Of a stretch of DNA of 50,563 nucleotides, positions 16,558-24,774 are shown piece by piece (within the stretch, counting starts at the first letter, position 1; each line of letters opens with the position of its first letter). The position numbers and the translations under genes were made by a program. The DNA is taken from assembly GCA_009838765.1 (NCBI GenBank), contig VXQX01000009.1, forward strand, positions 1 to 50,563. Direction: 5' to 3'. Origin of the DNA: Gemmatimonadales bacterium (lineage in GTDB: Bacteria; Gemmatimonadota; Gemmatimonadetes; Palauibacterales; Palauibacteraceae). The notes under the pieces were generated by a model. That model made no database searches. It saw only the letters and a list, made by a program, of their open reading frames with translations, and had not been told where the DNA came from.

Positions 16558-18938
16558 GGCACGAGGCGGGGTCTCGCCATGTTCCTGAGCAGGAAGAGCC
16601 CGTCTCCGGTCCCGGTCACGGCGATGGTCCCGCTCTCGAAGTAGGGGTAGTTGCTCCACGACGCGCCGCCCTGGTAGGGCGAGGTGTCGAAGAAGCCGAT
16701 CTCGACCGGGTTCTCCGGGTCCGAGATGTCGAGGACGCGGAAGCCCGCGGAGTAGTTCGACTGGTACATGAGGTCGCCGACGACGTAGAGGTTGTGGTCG
16801 GTGGCCGTCGTCTCCGCGATGTACTCGGTGACGAGGACCGGGTCGTCGAGGTCCGTCACATCCCACACCAGCGTGCGCGTCCCCTCCACGAGACCCTGGG
16901 GCTCATCCCCCTCGTCGTTCATGTAGAAGTAGCGGTGGTCGTCGGTGAGCCAGCCCTGGTGCGCGTACGCGACGTTCGGATAGTCGATCGTGGCGAGACC
17001 GACCGGCGCATCCTTGTCGCTCACGTCCGCGATGTTGAACGCCGTCTCGTTCGAACCCAGGCAGATCTCCTTGCCTGCGTGTTCGGTGTCGGGGCCGCGG
17101 TAGATGACGCACTGCGCATCGTGCACGTAGCCCGTGCCCCGGCGTCCCGTCCCCTCCTGCGCGAAGCAGCCGGCGAAGACGGGCTGGGCCGGCTCCGAGA
17201 GATCGATCATGTGGAGGCCGCCGCCGCAGGTTTCGCCTCCTCCGCTGTTCCCGACGGCATAGGCGAAGCCGGTCTCCTCGTTGATGACGATGTTGTGGGC
17301 CGAGTGAATCCCGTCGTAGAGGAACGTCTCCCCGAAGGTCACGGGTTCCGCTCCCACGTCGCGCAGCTGCCGGAGGTCGAACACCTGCACGCCGTGCTCG
17401 AGCGCCGCATCCGCGACGATGTAGGCGTGGTCGCGGTACACCTTGATGTCGCGCCAGATCATGTGCCGCGACCCCTCCGTGGCGGGCAGGTCGCCGAGAA
17501 AGCGCGGGTGGTACGGGTCGCTGACGTCGACGAACGACGTGCCGTCCGTACGGCCGACGATCGCGATCTCGCGCCCCGTCTCCGGGTCGGTCCAGCCCCA
17601 GATGTCGTTGACGCGCGTGGCGCGCGTGCCGCCGAGATCCTTGATCGGCATGAAGGCGGTGATGTTCACGTCCCGGCACTCGAAGACATCCGCGTGTCCG
17701 TCGGTGCACTCGATCTCCTCGCCGGCGATGGCGGGGAAGCCGCGGTAGTCGTTGACGAGGGTGCCGGCTTCCTCCCAGGAGCCGGCGGCGGACCGTTCGT
17801 AGACGACGGCGGCGCCGGCGCGGGAATCCATGCCGGTCGCGCCGACGACGAGGTGGTCGCCGGAGAGGTGGGCCGCGCCGGCGAAACCGGAGCGGTCGCC
17901 CAGGGGAGACCGAAGGAGGATGGACGCTTCGCTCCACTCCCCAGCCGCATCGCGCCGGTAGGCATACAGGGTGCCGGCGCCCATGCCGCTGCCCGAAGCC
18001 CCGATGAGGATGTCGCCGCCGTCGAAGCCGAGGGAGGAGCCGAACTGCGCGTTCGGTTCGGGCAGGAGCGGGCCGAGGCGCGCCTCCATCGCCCAGCCCT
18101 CCGCACTCCGCGAGAAGGCGAAGACGGCCCCGCCGCTCTCCCGGAGGGTCGGCGCGCCCACCAGCGCGAAGCCGTCGCGCACGGCGAGCGAGGCCCCGAA
18201 TCCGCTGCGCTCCTGGAGCGACGGCGCCTCGAGCGTCCCGGCCCCCGTCCACCCCGAACCCTCGCGCTCGAAGGCGAACACGACGGGCGGTGCGTCAGCG
18301 GACTCCCGCGTGCCCACGAGCAGCGTCTCGCCATCGAGCGCCAGCGCCGCGCCGAACCCCTCGGTCGCCACGCCCTCCCGCCGCCGCAGCGCCATGTCCG
18401 CGGACGCGGCCCCGTCGGGGCCCAGCGCATACGAGAACACCGCCCCCCGTCCGTCATCGGCCGCGGGGGACGACACGATCGCGACGCCCTCCGCCAGGGC
18501 GATGGCGCTCCCGAACGCCCGCGCGCCCTCCGGCGCCTCGAGCCGGGCCGCCCGCTCCCAGCCGCCCGTCCCATCGGATCGGAACACGTAGACCGCGCCC
18601 GCCCCGTCCGCTTCGAGCGGAGCGCCCGCCCACAGCCAGTCCCCCTGAGTGGCGATCGCCCGACCGAACCCGTCGGGGACCCGCACCTCGTCGGACACCG
18701 TGACTTGCCCCGTCTCGGCCCAGCCCGAGGCCGTCCGGCCGTAGACCCACACGATGCCCGACATCGTGCCGTTGCCCGCTTCGCCGACCAGCACCTGGTC
18801 GCCGCGCACGACCAGCGCGCCGCCGAACTGCTGCGCGTCCGCAACCTGAGGCGCCGCCAGCGCCAGACCCGCCGCCAGACCCGCCACCAGGGCCGCCGCC
18901 AGGGCCGGACCCGCGGAGAAAAGGATTCGCCGATTCAT
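16554..18938 (-). CDS. Choice-of-anchor B family protein (FG-GAP plus LVIVD repeats)
   Basis: 794 residues. A signal peptide (about 1-36, alanine-rich, ending ADAQQ) shows export. Residues about 37-400 contain FG-GAP-type propeller repeats, with recurring FGxALAL...LLVGA-like blades (for example GFGASLAVRDGFALVGAP). The second half holds LVIVD repeats typical of choice-of-anchor B proteins, such as DISDPENPVEIGFFDT and DLSEPAQPVFAG. The ATG at 18938 is preceded by GGGAGAG. That ribosome-binding region is duplicated in tandem upstream (18941-18970). The protein is probably a surface or periplasmic binding propeller. It overlaps the DCC gene by 4 bp and is divergent from the S9 peptidase. Confidence 0.88.
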   Translation of the reverse strand: MNRRILFSAGPALAAALVAGLAAGLALAAPQVADAQQFGGALVVRGDQVLVGEAGNGTMSGIVWVYGRTASGWAETGQVTVSDEVRVPDGFGRAIATQGDWLWAGAPLEADGAGAVYVFRSDGTGGWERAARLEAPEGARAFGSAIALAEGVAIVSSPAADDGRGAVFSYALGPDGAASADMALRRREGVATEGFGAALALDGETLLVGTRESADAPPVVFAFEREGSGWTGAGTLEAPSLQERSGFGASLAVRDGFALVGAPTLRESGGAVFAFSRSAEGWAMEARLGPLLPEPNAQFGSSLGFDGGDILIGASGSGMGAGTLYAYRRDAAGEWSEASILLRSPLGDRSGFAGAAHLSGDHLVVGATGMDSRAGAAVVYERSAAGSWEEAGTLVNDYRGFPAIAGEEIECTDGHADVFECRDVNITAFMPIKDLGGTRATRVNDIWGWTDPETGREIAIVGRTDGTSFVDVSDPYHPRFLGDLPATEGSRHMIWRDIKVYRDHAYIVADAALEHGVQVFDLRQLRDVGAEPVTFGETFLYDGIHSAHNIVINEETGFAYAVGNSGGGETCGGGLHMIDLSEPAQPVFAGCFAQEGTGRRGTGYVHDAQCVIYRGPDTEHAGKEICLGSNETAFNIADVSDKDAPVGLATIDYPNVAYAHQGWLTDDHRYFYMNDEGDEPQGLVEGTRTLVWDVTDLDDPVLVTEYIAETTATDHNLYVVGDLMYQSNYSAGFRVLDISDPENPVEIGFFDTSPYQGGASWSNYPYFESGTIAVTGTGDGLFLLRNMARPRLVP

Positions 18939-18940
18939 GA

Positions 18941-18970
18941 GGTTCTCTCCCGAAAGGTTCTCTCCCGAAA
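18941..18970. repeat. 15-bp perfect tandem repeat over the ribosome-binding region
   Basis: GGTTCTCTCCCGAAA occurs twice without a mismatch (18941-18955, 18956-18970). On the minus strand each copy contains GGGAGAG, the ribosome-binding site of the LVIVD gene starting at 18938, so a second Shine-Dalgarno lies 15 bp further out. It may be simple slippage. Confidence 0.9.
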
Positions 18971-18997
18971 TTCGTCCGTCGAGTTCACGCACGCGGC

Positions 18998-19030
18998 GTC
19001 CAGGCCGCGTCCAGGCTGCTTCCAAGCTGC
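18998..19030. repeat. Three 11-bp phased repeats in the divergent promoter region
   Basis: GTCCAGGCCGC, GTCCAGGCTGC and TTCCAAGCTGC follow each other at exactly 11-bp period (18998, 19009, 19020), about one helical turn each. They sit in the 216-bp region between the divergent LVIVD and S9 peptidase genes, so they could be regulator sites, or chance slippage. Confidence 0.6.
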
Positions 19031-19154
19031 GTCGGTCCCCGGTGGACACGCCAGCGCCCGATCCTTTCCGGCGCACCGCCGCGGTTTCGCGGGCCGCGTT
19101 GTCCGGCGTACGTTTCAAGTCTGCGCCTATTTCCGCTTTCGGCAGGAGGTATCC

Positions 19155-21230
19155 ATGTTTCGCGCTGCCCGCTTCGCTTCCGCGAGCCTGCTTCTTCTCT
19201 TCATCGTCTTCGTCGGCCCGGCGCCGGCCTCGGCCCAGAACGGCGATGGGGTGAAAACCCTCTCCCTCGACATGTACATGGACTGGGAACGGGTCTCGAA
19301 CCCTCAAATCTCCCCCGATGGCCGGCACGTCGTCTACACGCGCGGCTGGATCGACCAGATGAACGACCGGTGGGAGTCCACGCTCTACATCATGAACGCC
19401 GACGGCACCCGCAAGCGGGAGCTGGTCGACGGCTCGAGCGCCATCTGGTCTCCGGACGGCACGCGCATCGCCTACACGGCGCCGGGCGACCCCGAGGGCT
19501 CGCAGATCTTCGTGCGCTGGATGGACGCGGAGGGCGCGGCGACCCAGATCACGCGGCTGGAGCACTCGCCCGGCAGCCTGCGCTGGTCCCCGGACGGCAC
19601 GCATGTCGCGTTCACGATGCTGGTGGAGGACGCGGAGAGCTGGCCGATCGATCTGCCGAGCCGGCCGGAGGGCGCCAAGTGGACGGAGGGCCCGAAGATC
19701 GTCACCCGCATGGACTACCGTCAGGACCGGCGCGGGTACGTCGACCAGGGGCACTCCCACATCTTCGTCGTGCCGGCCGACGGCGGCACGCCGCGCCAGC
19801 TCACCGACGGCATGTGGAACCACGGCAATCCCCAGTGGAGCCCGGACGGGAGCGAGATCTACTTCTCCTCGTTGCGGGAGGAGGACTCCGAGTACAACTG
19901 GCGCGAGTCCGAGATCTACGCGGTGAACGTCGCCTCGGGTGCGATCCGGCAGCTTACGACCCGCCACGGGCCGGACGGGGGTGCCTATCCCTCGCCCGAC
20001 GGCAGCTTCGTCGCGTACTCCGGGCAGGACTGGAACGACGACACGTACCGCAACTCCCACCTCTACGTGATGAACCCCGACGGCTCGGGCGTGCGGCAGA
20101 TCTCCGGCGACTTCGACCGCGGCATGCGGGGGAGCCCGCAGCTCATGTGGGCGCCCGACGGGAGCGGCGTCTACTTCAACGTGAACCGCGAGGGCACGCG
20201 CAACCTGCACTTCGCCTCCGTGGATGGCGGCGTGACGCAGGTCACGAGCGGCAACCATCTCCTGAGCCTCAGCTCCTTCACGGACGACGGGAAGGCGATG
20301 GGCACGCTGACCGAGCCGCACGGTCCCGGCGACGTCGTCTCCTTCGATCTCGACGATGGCGGCAACCTCATGCAGCTCACGCAGGTGAACGCCGACGTGC
20401 TGGCCGGGATCACGCTCGGCGAGGTCGAGGAGATCTGGTACAAGTCGGTGGATGACTGGGACATCCAGGGCTGGATCGTGAAGCCGCCCGACTTCGACCC
20501 GTCGAAGAAGTATCCGCTCATCCTGTCGATCCACGGCGGCCCGCACGGCATGTACAACACCGGGTTCAACTTCGGCTGGCAGGAACACGCCGCGAACGGC
20601 TACGTCGTCGTCTACACCAACCCGCGCGGCAGCTCCGGGTACGGGACGGACTTCGGCAACGCGATCAAGAACGCCTATCCGTCGAAGGACTTCGACGACC
20701 TCATGGCGGGCGTCGACGAGGTCATCGAGCGCGGCTACGTCGACGAAGACAACATGTTCGTGTACGGCTGCTCCGGCGGCGGCGTGCTCACCTCATGGGT
20801 CGTCGGCCACACCGACCGCTTCCGCGCGGCGTCGGCGAACTGCCCGGTCACGAACTGGCTCTCGTTCGTGGGGACGACGGACGGGCCCGGCTGGTACCGC
20901 AACTTCGAGCACTTCCCGTGGGACGATCCCTCCGAGCACCTGCGCCGCTCGCCGCTCATGTACGTGGGCAACGTGACGACGCCGACCATGCTGATGACGG
21001 GGGAGATGGACCTGCGGACGCCGATGCCGCAGACGGAGGAATACTACCAGGCGCTCAAGATGGAGCGGGTGCCGACGGCCATGATCCGCTTCCACAACGA
21101 GTGGCACGGCACGAGCAGCACGCCGTCGAACTTCCTGCGTACGCAACTCTTCCTGCGCACCTGGTTCGAGAAGTTCGGCACGCACGACGACGACACCACG
21201 CGCGCCGTCTCCGACGACGAGGCCTCCTGA
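19155..21230 (+). CDS. S9 family serine peptidase (prolyl oligopeptidase type), exported
   Basis: 691 residues. The signal peptide is about 1-28 (LLLLFIVFVGPAPASAQ). The N-terminal beta-propeller has PD40/WD40-like blades marked by WSPDGT and YPSPDGSFVAY repeats (about 45-430). The C-terminal alpha/beta-hydrolase has the nucleophile in YGCSGGG (Ser about 540), preceded by SIHGGPHGMYN (oxyanion region); the Asp is in GEMDLRTP (about 619) and the His in EWHGTS (about 651). It would cleave short peptides in the periplasm. The ATG at 19155 has AGGAGGT 4 bp upstream. The sodC gene follows after 1 bp, so they are cotranscribed. Confidence 0.94.
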   Translation: MFRAARFASASLLLLFIVFVGPAPASAQNGDGVKTLSLDMYMDWERVSNPQISPDGRHVVYTRGWIDQMNDRWESTLYIMNADGTRKRELVDGSSAIWSPDGTRIAYTAPGDPEGSQIFVRWMDAEGAATQITRLEHSPGSLRWSPDGTHVAFTMLVEDAESWPIDLPSRPEGAKWTEGPKIVTRMDYRQDRRGYVDQGHSHIFVVPADGGTPRQLTDGMWNHGNPQWSPDGSEIYFSSLREEDSEYNWRESEIYAVNVASGAIRQLTTRHGPDGGAYPSPDGSFVAYSGQDWNDDTYRNSHLYVMNPDGSGVRQISGDFDRGMRGSPQLMWAPDGSGVYFNVNREGTRNLHFASVDGGVTQVTSGNHLLSLSSFTDDGKAMGTLTEPHGPGDVVSFDLDDGGNLMQLTQVNADVLAGITLGEVEEIWYKSVDDWDIQGWIVKPPDFDPSKKYPLILSIHGGPHGMYNTGFNFGWQEHAANGYVVVYTNPRGSSGYGTDFGNAIKNAYPSKDFDDLMAGVDEVIERGYVDEDNMFVYGCSGGGVLTSWVVGHTDRFRAASANCPVTNWLSFVGTTDGPGWYRNFEHFPWDDPSEHLRRSPLMYVGNVTTPTMLMTGEMDLRTPMPQTEEYYQALKMERVPTAMIRFHNEWHGTSSTPSNFLRTQLFLRTWFEKFGTHDDDTTRAVSDDEAS

Positions 21231-21231
21231 G

Positions 21232-21744
21232 ATGAGACGATGGGTGGCGGTCGCAATCGGCGGAATCGCCGCGGCGTGTTCTTCCTCGACGGAGCCGGTA
21301 GCTCCCTCGGTGACGATCACGATGCACGAGACGGCGGCGGGCGGCACGATTGGCACGGTGCTGGTCGAGGACACGGACGGCGGCGCGCGGTTTACGCCGA
21401 ACCTGACGGGCCTGACCCCCGGCGAACACGGGTTCCACGTGCATGAGAACCCCGATTGCGGCGACTCCGGCAAGAACGCCGGAGGGCATTACGACCCGGA
21501 CAACACGGGCAGGCACGAGGGACCCTACGGCAACGGCCACCTCGGTGATCTACCCAGGCTGCCGGTAAACGCGGCGGGTGTCGCGTCGGTGGCGGTCGTC
21601 GCGCCACGTGTGCGCGTGAGCGATCTGGATGGGCGCGCGCTGATCGTGCACGCGGGCGGCGACAACTACTCCGACGAGCCTGCGGCGCTCGGAGGTGGAG
21701 GTGCGCGCGTGGCGTGCGGGGTCGTGCCCCCCATCGGCGGCTGA
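21232..21744 (+). CDS. sodC: Cu/Zn superoxide dismutase, lipoprotein
   Basis: 170 residues. An N-terminal lipobox (IAAACSSS, Cys near 16) indicates a lipid-anchored envelope protein. The copper ligands are in HGFHVHE; the bridging and zinc histidines are in GGHYDP and GHLGDLP, with the zinc Asp in the latter. A further copper His is in IVHAGGDNYSD. The paired cysteines in ENPDC and RVACGV can form the family's structural disulfide. It dismutates superoxide outside the cytoplasm. It begins 1 bp after the S9 peptidase stop. Confidence 0.95.
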   Translation: MRRWVAVAIGGIAAACSSSTEPVAPSVTITMHETAAGGTIGTVLVEDTDGGARFTPNLTGLTPGEHGFHVHENPDCGDSGKNAGGHYDPDNTGRHEGPYGNGHLGDLPRLPVNAAGVASVAVVAPRVRVSDLDGRALIVHAGGDNYSDEPAALGGGGARVACGVVPPIGG

Positions 21745-21786
21745 GGCGCCGCGTCGGGCGTAGCCGCCCCGTTTGATCCACCGACA

Positions 21787-21821
21787 GACGCCCCGTTCGA
21801 CACCGGTTCGGACGGGGCGTC
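21787..21821. terminator. Candidate bidirectional terminator hairpin
   Basis: GACGCCCCGT (21787-21796) pairs perfectly with ACGGGGCGTC (21812-21821), and four inner pairs (TCGA/TCGG, one a wobble) extend the stem to 14 bp around a 7-base loop. It lies 43 bp after sodC and about 120 bp after the convergent M14 gene stop. There is no clear T tract on either side, so termination is inferred from stem strength and position. Confidence 0.55.
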
Positions 21822-21852
21822 ACGCATCCACGTCAAGATCCCTTTGGCGATT

Positions 21853-21944
21853 TGCAACGTGGGCAGTCGACACATTGCAATATTTTCGGTCGTATTCCTG
21901 CAACGCGCGTGGTCGTACTCTTGCAATGTCCGGTGCTCGGGCTA
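21853..21944. repeat. 23-bp-phased TGCAA repeat array (four units)
   Basis: TGCAA starts at 21853, 21876, 21899 and 21922, exactly 23 bp apart. In units 2 and 3 a second block, GGTCGTA, follows at the same offset, and unit 1 has AGTCGAC there. The array is AT-richer than its surroundings and ends at the stop of the M14 gene. The phased layout is what protein-binding arrays look like, for example transposon ends, iterons or operators. It is too short and irregular for CRISPR. Confidence 0.75.
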
Positions 21945-24620
21945 CCGTCCGGGGCCGAGGAGGACGGCGTTCATGAACAGGAGTTGCGTCGCCTCCGTGT
22001 AGGCGCGGTAGTTCGGGTCCTCGGCGAAGGCCACCACCTGGCCGCGCCCCACCGGCTGGTGGATGAGGAAGGCCTTGCTTGCCAGTTGCGGGCGCGACTC
22101 CTCCCACACGATGCCGCTTAGAACGAGGTTCTCGAGCGCCGCGTAGCGTCCCACGTTCGTGCCCTCGTCGAGCGTGACCGGACGGAAGACGCGGGAGCCC
22201 GTGACGAGGACGCCGATCTCGCCATCGGTGCCGGCGGCGAGCCAGTGTTCCGTGTCGAGCAGCGTGCGCAGGATCGCGCCGGGCACGCCCTCCGGCGATT
22301 CGTCTGCGGGCGAGATCGCATCGAGGTACTCGATGGGTTGCTCGGGGGTGTCGGGCTCCGGCGGGTCGTCGCCCTCGGCGCGGCCGCCCCGGCGCTCCGC
22401 TTCGGTGGCGAGGAGCCCCGCCCGCGAGGCCCAGCGGGATGACTCCGCCATCGTGATCAGCGTGCCGCCGTCGCGCATCCACGCCTGGAGGCGATCCCGC
22501 AGCCCGTCGCCCACGGCGCCGCCGTAGTTGCCGCTCGGGAAGACGATGACGTCGTAGTCGGCCAGCCGCGCCTGGCCGAGGCTGGACGCCCGCACGGCCG
22601 TCGCGCGCTGGCCGTAGCGCCGCTCGAGGACGTAGCGCGTCCAGCCCACGGAGTAGCTCCCGCCCGGGGAATCGTAGACGAGGAGCACGCGCGGCTCGCG
22701 CAGCGCCCGGACGCGGCGGCTGCCGAGCGACATGCCCTCGCGCACGTACGCGTCGTCGATGGGCACGACCTCGGCGCGGTGCCGGGCGGCGATGCCGGCC
22801 AGGCGGTGGCGCAGATCCGGGCCGTTCTCGGCCGCCCGGAGGATGGCGGTGCCGACGCCGAAGCGGCGGCCGTCCAGCGTGAACTCCGCACCGGCGGCCC
22901 GGACGCGGAGGCCCTCGCGCAGCGCCTCGGCGACCGCCGCGGCCCCGTTCGTGCCCCACGGGACGAGGTACCCGACGAGCGCCTCGGGCAGCGGGTCGAC
23001 GGGCTCGACTCCGCCGTCGCCTCCGCCCGCGTCACCGCCCGAGTCGCCGCCCGAGTCGCCGGCCACCTCCGGCCGCGCGGCGGCGTCGCTCGCGGTCAGC
23101 ACCGCGCCCCGCGCCCCCGTCGCCGCGGTCTCGATCGCCTCCACGTCCCACAGCAGCGGCTGGCTCCACGCCGTGAGGTCGTAGATCTCGTCCGGCTGCC
23201 GGTTCGCGCGCCGCTCGATCTGCCGCTGCACGAACTCCTCCTCCATCGGCACGTGCGCGTCGAGCAGGTTGTGAATGAGGCGGTGCGCGGGCTGGTCGAG
23301 CGGCACGATGAAGCTCGAACCGGCGGACAGCGTCCGGCCGCCGGCCGATACCGGACCGGAGGCGCGAAACACCTCGATCCCGTTCTCGACGAGCATGAGG
23401 GCGAGCCGCTCCGCCATCCCCGGGTCGTGCGCCGAGTGCAGCACGATCTCGGCCGGCCCCCGCTGCCCGAGCGCGATCCCCTCGCGGAGGTACGCCAGGT
23501 AGTCCCGCAGGATCCGGTCCCGGTTCCGCGCGGCCGTGAGCGCGGTCTCGATCCCCGCCGTGAAGTGGTGCAGCACGCCGTCGCCGTACGTGAGCAGGTC
23601 GTCGTCCGACTGCCGCAGCCTGAGGCCCCCCGCGCTCGCCTGCTCGTACGTCATCCCGAGCCCGCCGTAGCCCATCGGCCACATGTCCACGTAGCCCGGA
23701 TAGAAGAGGTCGTACACCTCCCGGTTGAAGTACGCGAATCCGCGTTCGTCGAAGCGCGCCGCGATCGCCTCCCCGAACACGTCCATGAGCGCGACCTGCC
23801 GCTCCCCGAACCACGGGTTGGAGGGCGGCGCCGTCGGCGGGAAGAAGTAGGTCGCGTCCCCTCCCATCTCGTGCAGGTCCGCCACGATGTGGGGGCGGAA
23901 CTCAAGCAGGATGTCCACCTTCCCGCGCGTCTCGACCTGGCTCTGGATGAAGAGGTCCCGGTTGAGGTCGAACAGGTAGTGGTTCCCGCGGCCGCCGGGC
24001 CACGGCGGGTCGTGCTCGGCGGAGACGCGGGCCTCGTCCGGCCAGCGCGCCTGCGCGACCGAGTGCTGGTACACGAAGCGGTTTCGCCCGTCCGGGTTCT
24101 CCAGGGGATCGATGAGGACGAGCGACTCCGAGAGGATGAGGTCGACGTCGGGGTCCCCCGTCGCCGCGAGCAGGTGATAGGCTTCGGCCATCGCGGCGCC
24201 GCTGGGGCTGATCTCGTCGCCGTGAATCGAGTGCATCAGCGCGGTGACGACCGGAAGCTCGGCCAGCAGCGCTTCCGCCTCCCCGTCGGAGAGGCTGCGG
24301 GGATCGGCGAGCCGCGCGATCCCGGCCTTGACCTCCTCGAGCCGCGCCATGCGTTCGGCCGAGCCGATGACGAGAACGACGAGCGGCCGCCCCTCCCAGC
24401 TCTCCGCGTATCGGATCAGATGCGTCCGCTCCGGCGCCGCCGCGGCGAGCGCCTCGATGTACCGGATCACGTCGTCCGGCGGCGTGACGACCTCGCGGAA
24501 GCCGTGTCCCGCCACCTCTTCGAGCGTCGGGATGTCGGGGTCGTAGCGCGTTCCGGGCGCGAGTTCCTGCGTCACGGCCGGCGCCTGGATCAGCGCGGCG
24601 AGGGCGAGCGTGGATAGCAC
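21942..24620 (-). CDS. M14 family zinc carboxypeptidase, exported
   Basis: 892 residues from a GTG at 24620, chosen because GGAGAAG stands 5 bp upstream and the start gives a signal peptide (LSTLALAALIQAPAVTQ). An M14 domain covers about 30-400. The first zinc motif is HSIHGDE (about 129-135; HxxE with the usual HGNE changed to HGDE), with DPLENPDGRNR typical of the family and a later DLHEMGGDATYFFPP. The C-terminal 450 residues are a family-associated extension with a glutamine-amidotransferase-like segment (YDVIVFPSGNYGG). A glycine/aspartate-rich linker lies near 535-550. It probably trims peptides in the periplasm. It is divergent from the Nramp-like gene and convergent with sodC. Confidence 0.9.
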   Translation of the reverse strand: MLSTLALAALIQAPAVTQELAPGTRYDPDIPTLEEVAGHGFREVVTPPDDVIRYIEALAAAAPERTHLIRYAESWEGRPLVVLVIGSAERMARLEEVKAGIARLADPRSLSDGEAEALLAELPVVTALMHSIHGDEISPSGAAMAEAYHLLAATGDPDVDLILSESLVLIDPLENPDGRNRFVYQHSVAQARWPDEARVSAEHDPPWPGGRGNHYLFDLNRDLFIQSQVETRGKVDILLEFRPHIVADLHEMGGDATYFFPPTAPPSNPWFGERQVALMDVFGEAIAARFDERGFAYFNREVYDLFYPGYVDMWPMGYGGLGMTYEQASAGGLRLRQSDDDLLTYGDGVLHHFTAGIETALTAARNRDRILRDYLAYLREGIALGQRGPAEIVLHSAHDPGMAERLALMLVENGIEVFRASGPVSAGGRTLSAGSSFIVPLDQPAHRLIHNLLDAHVPMEEEFVQRQIERRANRQPDEIYDLTAWSQPLLWDVEAIETAATGARGAVLTASDAAARPEVAGDSGGDSGGDAGGGDGGVEPVDPLPEALVGYLVPWGTNGAAAVAEALREGLRVRAAGAEFTLDGRRFGVGTAILRAAENGPDLRHRLAGIAARHRAEVVPIDDAYVREGMSLGSRRVRALREPRVLLVYDSPGGSYSVGWTRYVLERRYGQRATAVRASSLGQARLADYDVIVFPSGNYGGAVGDGLRDRLQAWMRDGGTLITMAESSRWASRAGLLATEAERRGGRAEGDDPPEPDTPEQPIEYLDAISPADESPEGVPGAILRTLLDTEHWLAAGTDGEIGVLVTGSRVFRPVTLDEGTNVGRYAALENLVLSGIVWEESRPQLASKAFLIHQPVGRGQVVAFAEDPNYRAYTEATQLLFMNAVLLGPGR

Positions 24621-24667
24621 GGGGACTTCTCCGGCGTTCGAGGATTGGACGGACGGCGACTCACTAT

Positions 24668-24714
24668 TGCACGTTCGTCGCGGCGTTGCACCATCCAGCG
24701 TTGCACCATCCGGC
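24668..24714. repeat. TTGCA-containing repeats with a 15-bp tandem pair
   Basis: CGTTGCACCATCCAG and CGTTGCACCATCCGG (24685-24699, 24700-24714) are tandem 15-bp repeats with one mismatch. Another TTGCAC lies at 24667. Read on the minus strand, the block gives TGCAACG...CGACG...TGCAAT, similar to the array at the other end of the M14 gene. It lies in the divergent promoter region between the M14 and Nramp-like genes, so an operator role is equally possible. Confidence 0.6.
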
Positions 24715-24774
24715 GGGGGAAGGGCATCGTCAGGCTCCACGCACCCCGCGACCCACGGCCGGCCGGAGAAGCCC

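Noticed and set aside
16794-19154. N-terminal extension of the S9 peptidase frame reaching far upstream
   Set aside because: It lies opposite the LVIVD gene and has no domain. The S9 signal peptide and AGGAGGT place the start at 19155.
21853-21944. CRISPR array
   Set aside because: Identical bases are limited to about 5-7 per 23-bp unit, with no constant repeat and spacer lengths and no cas genes in the window.
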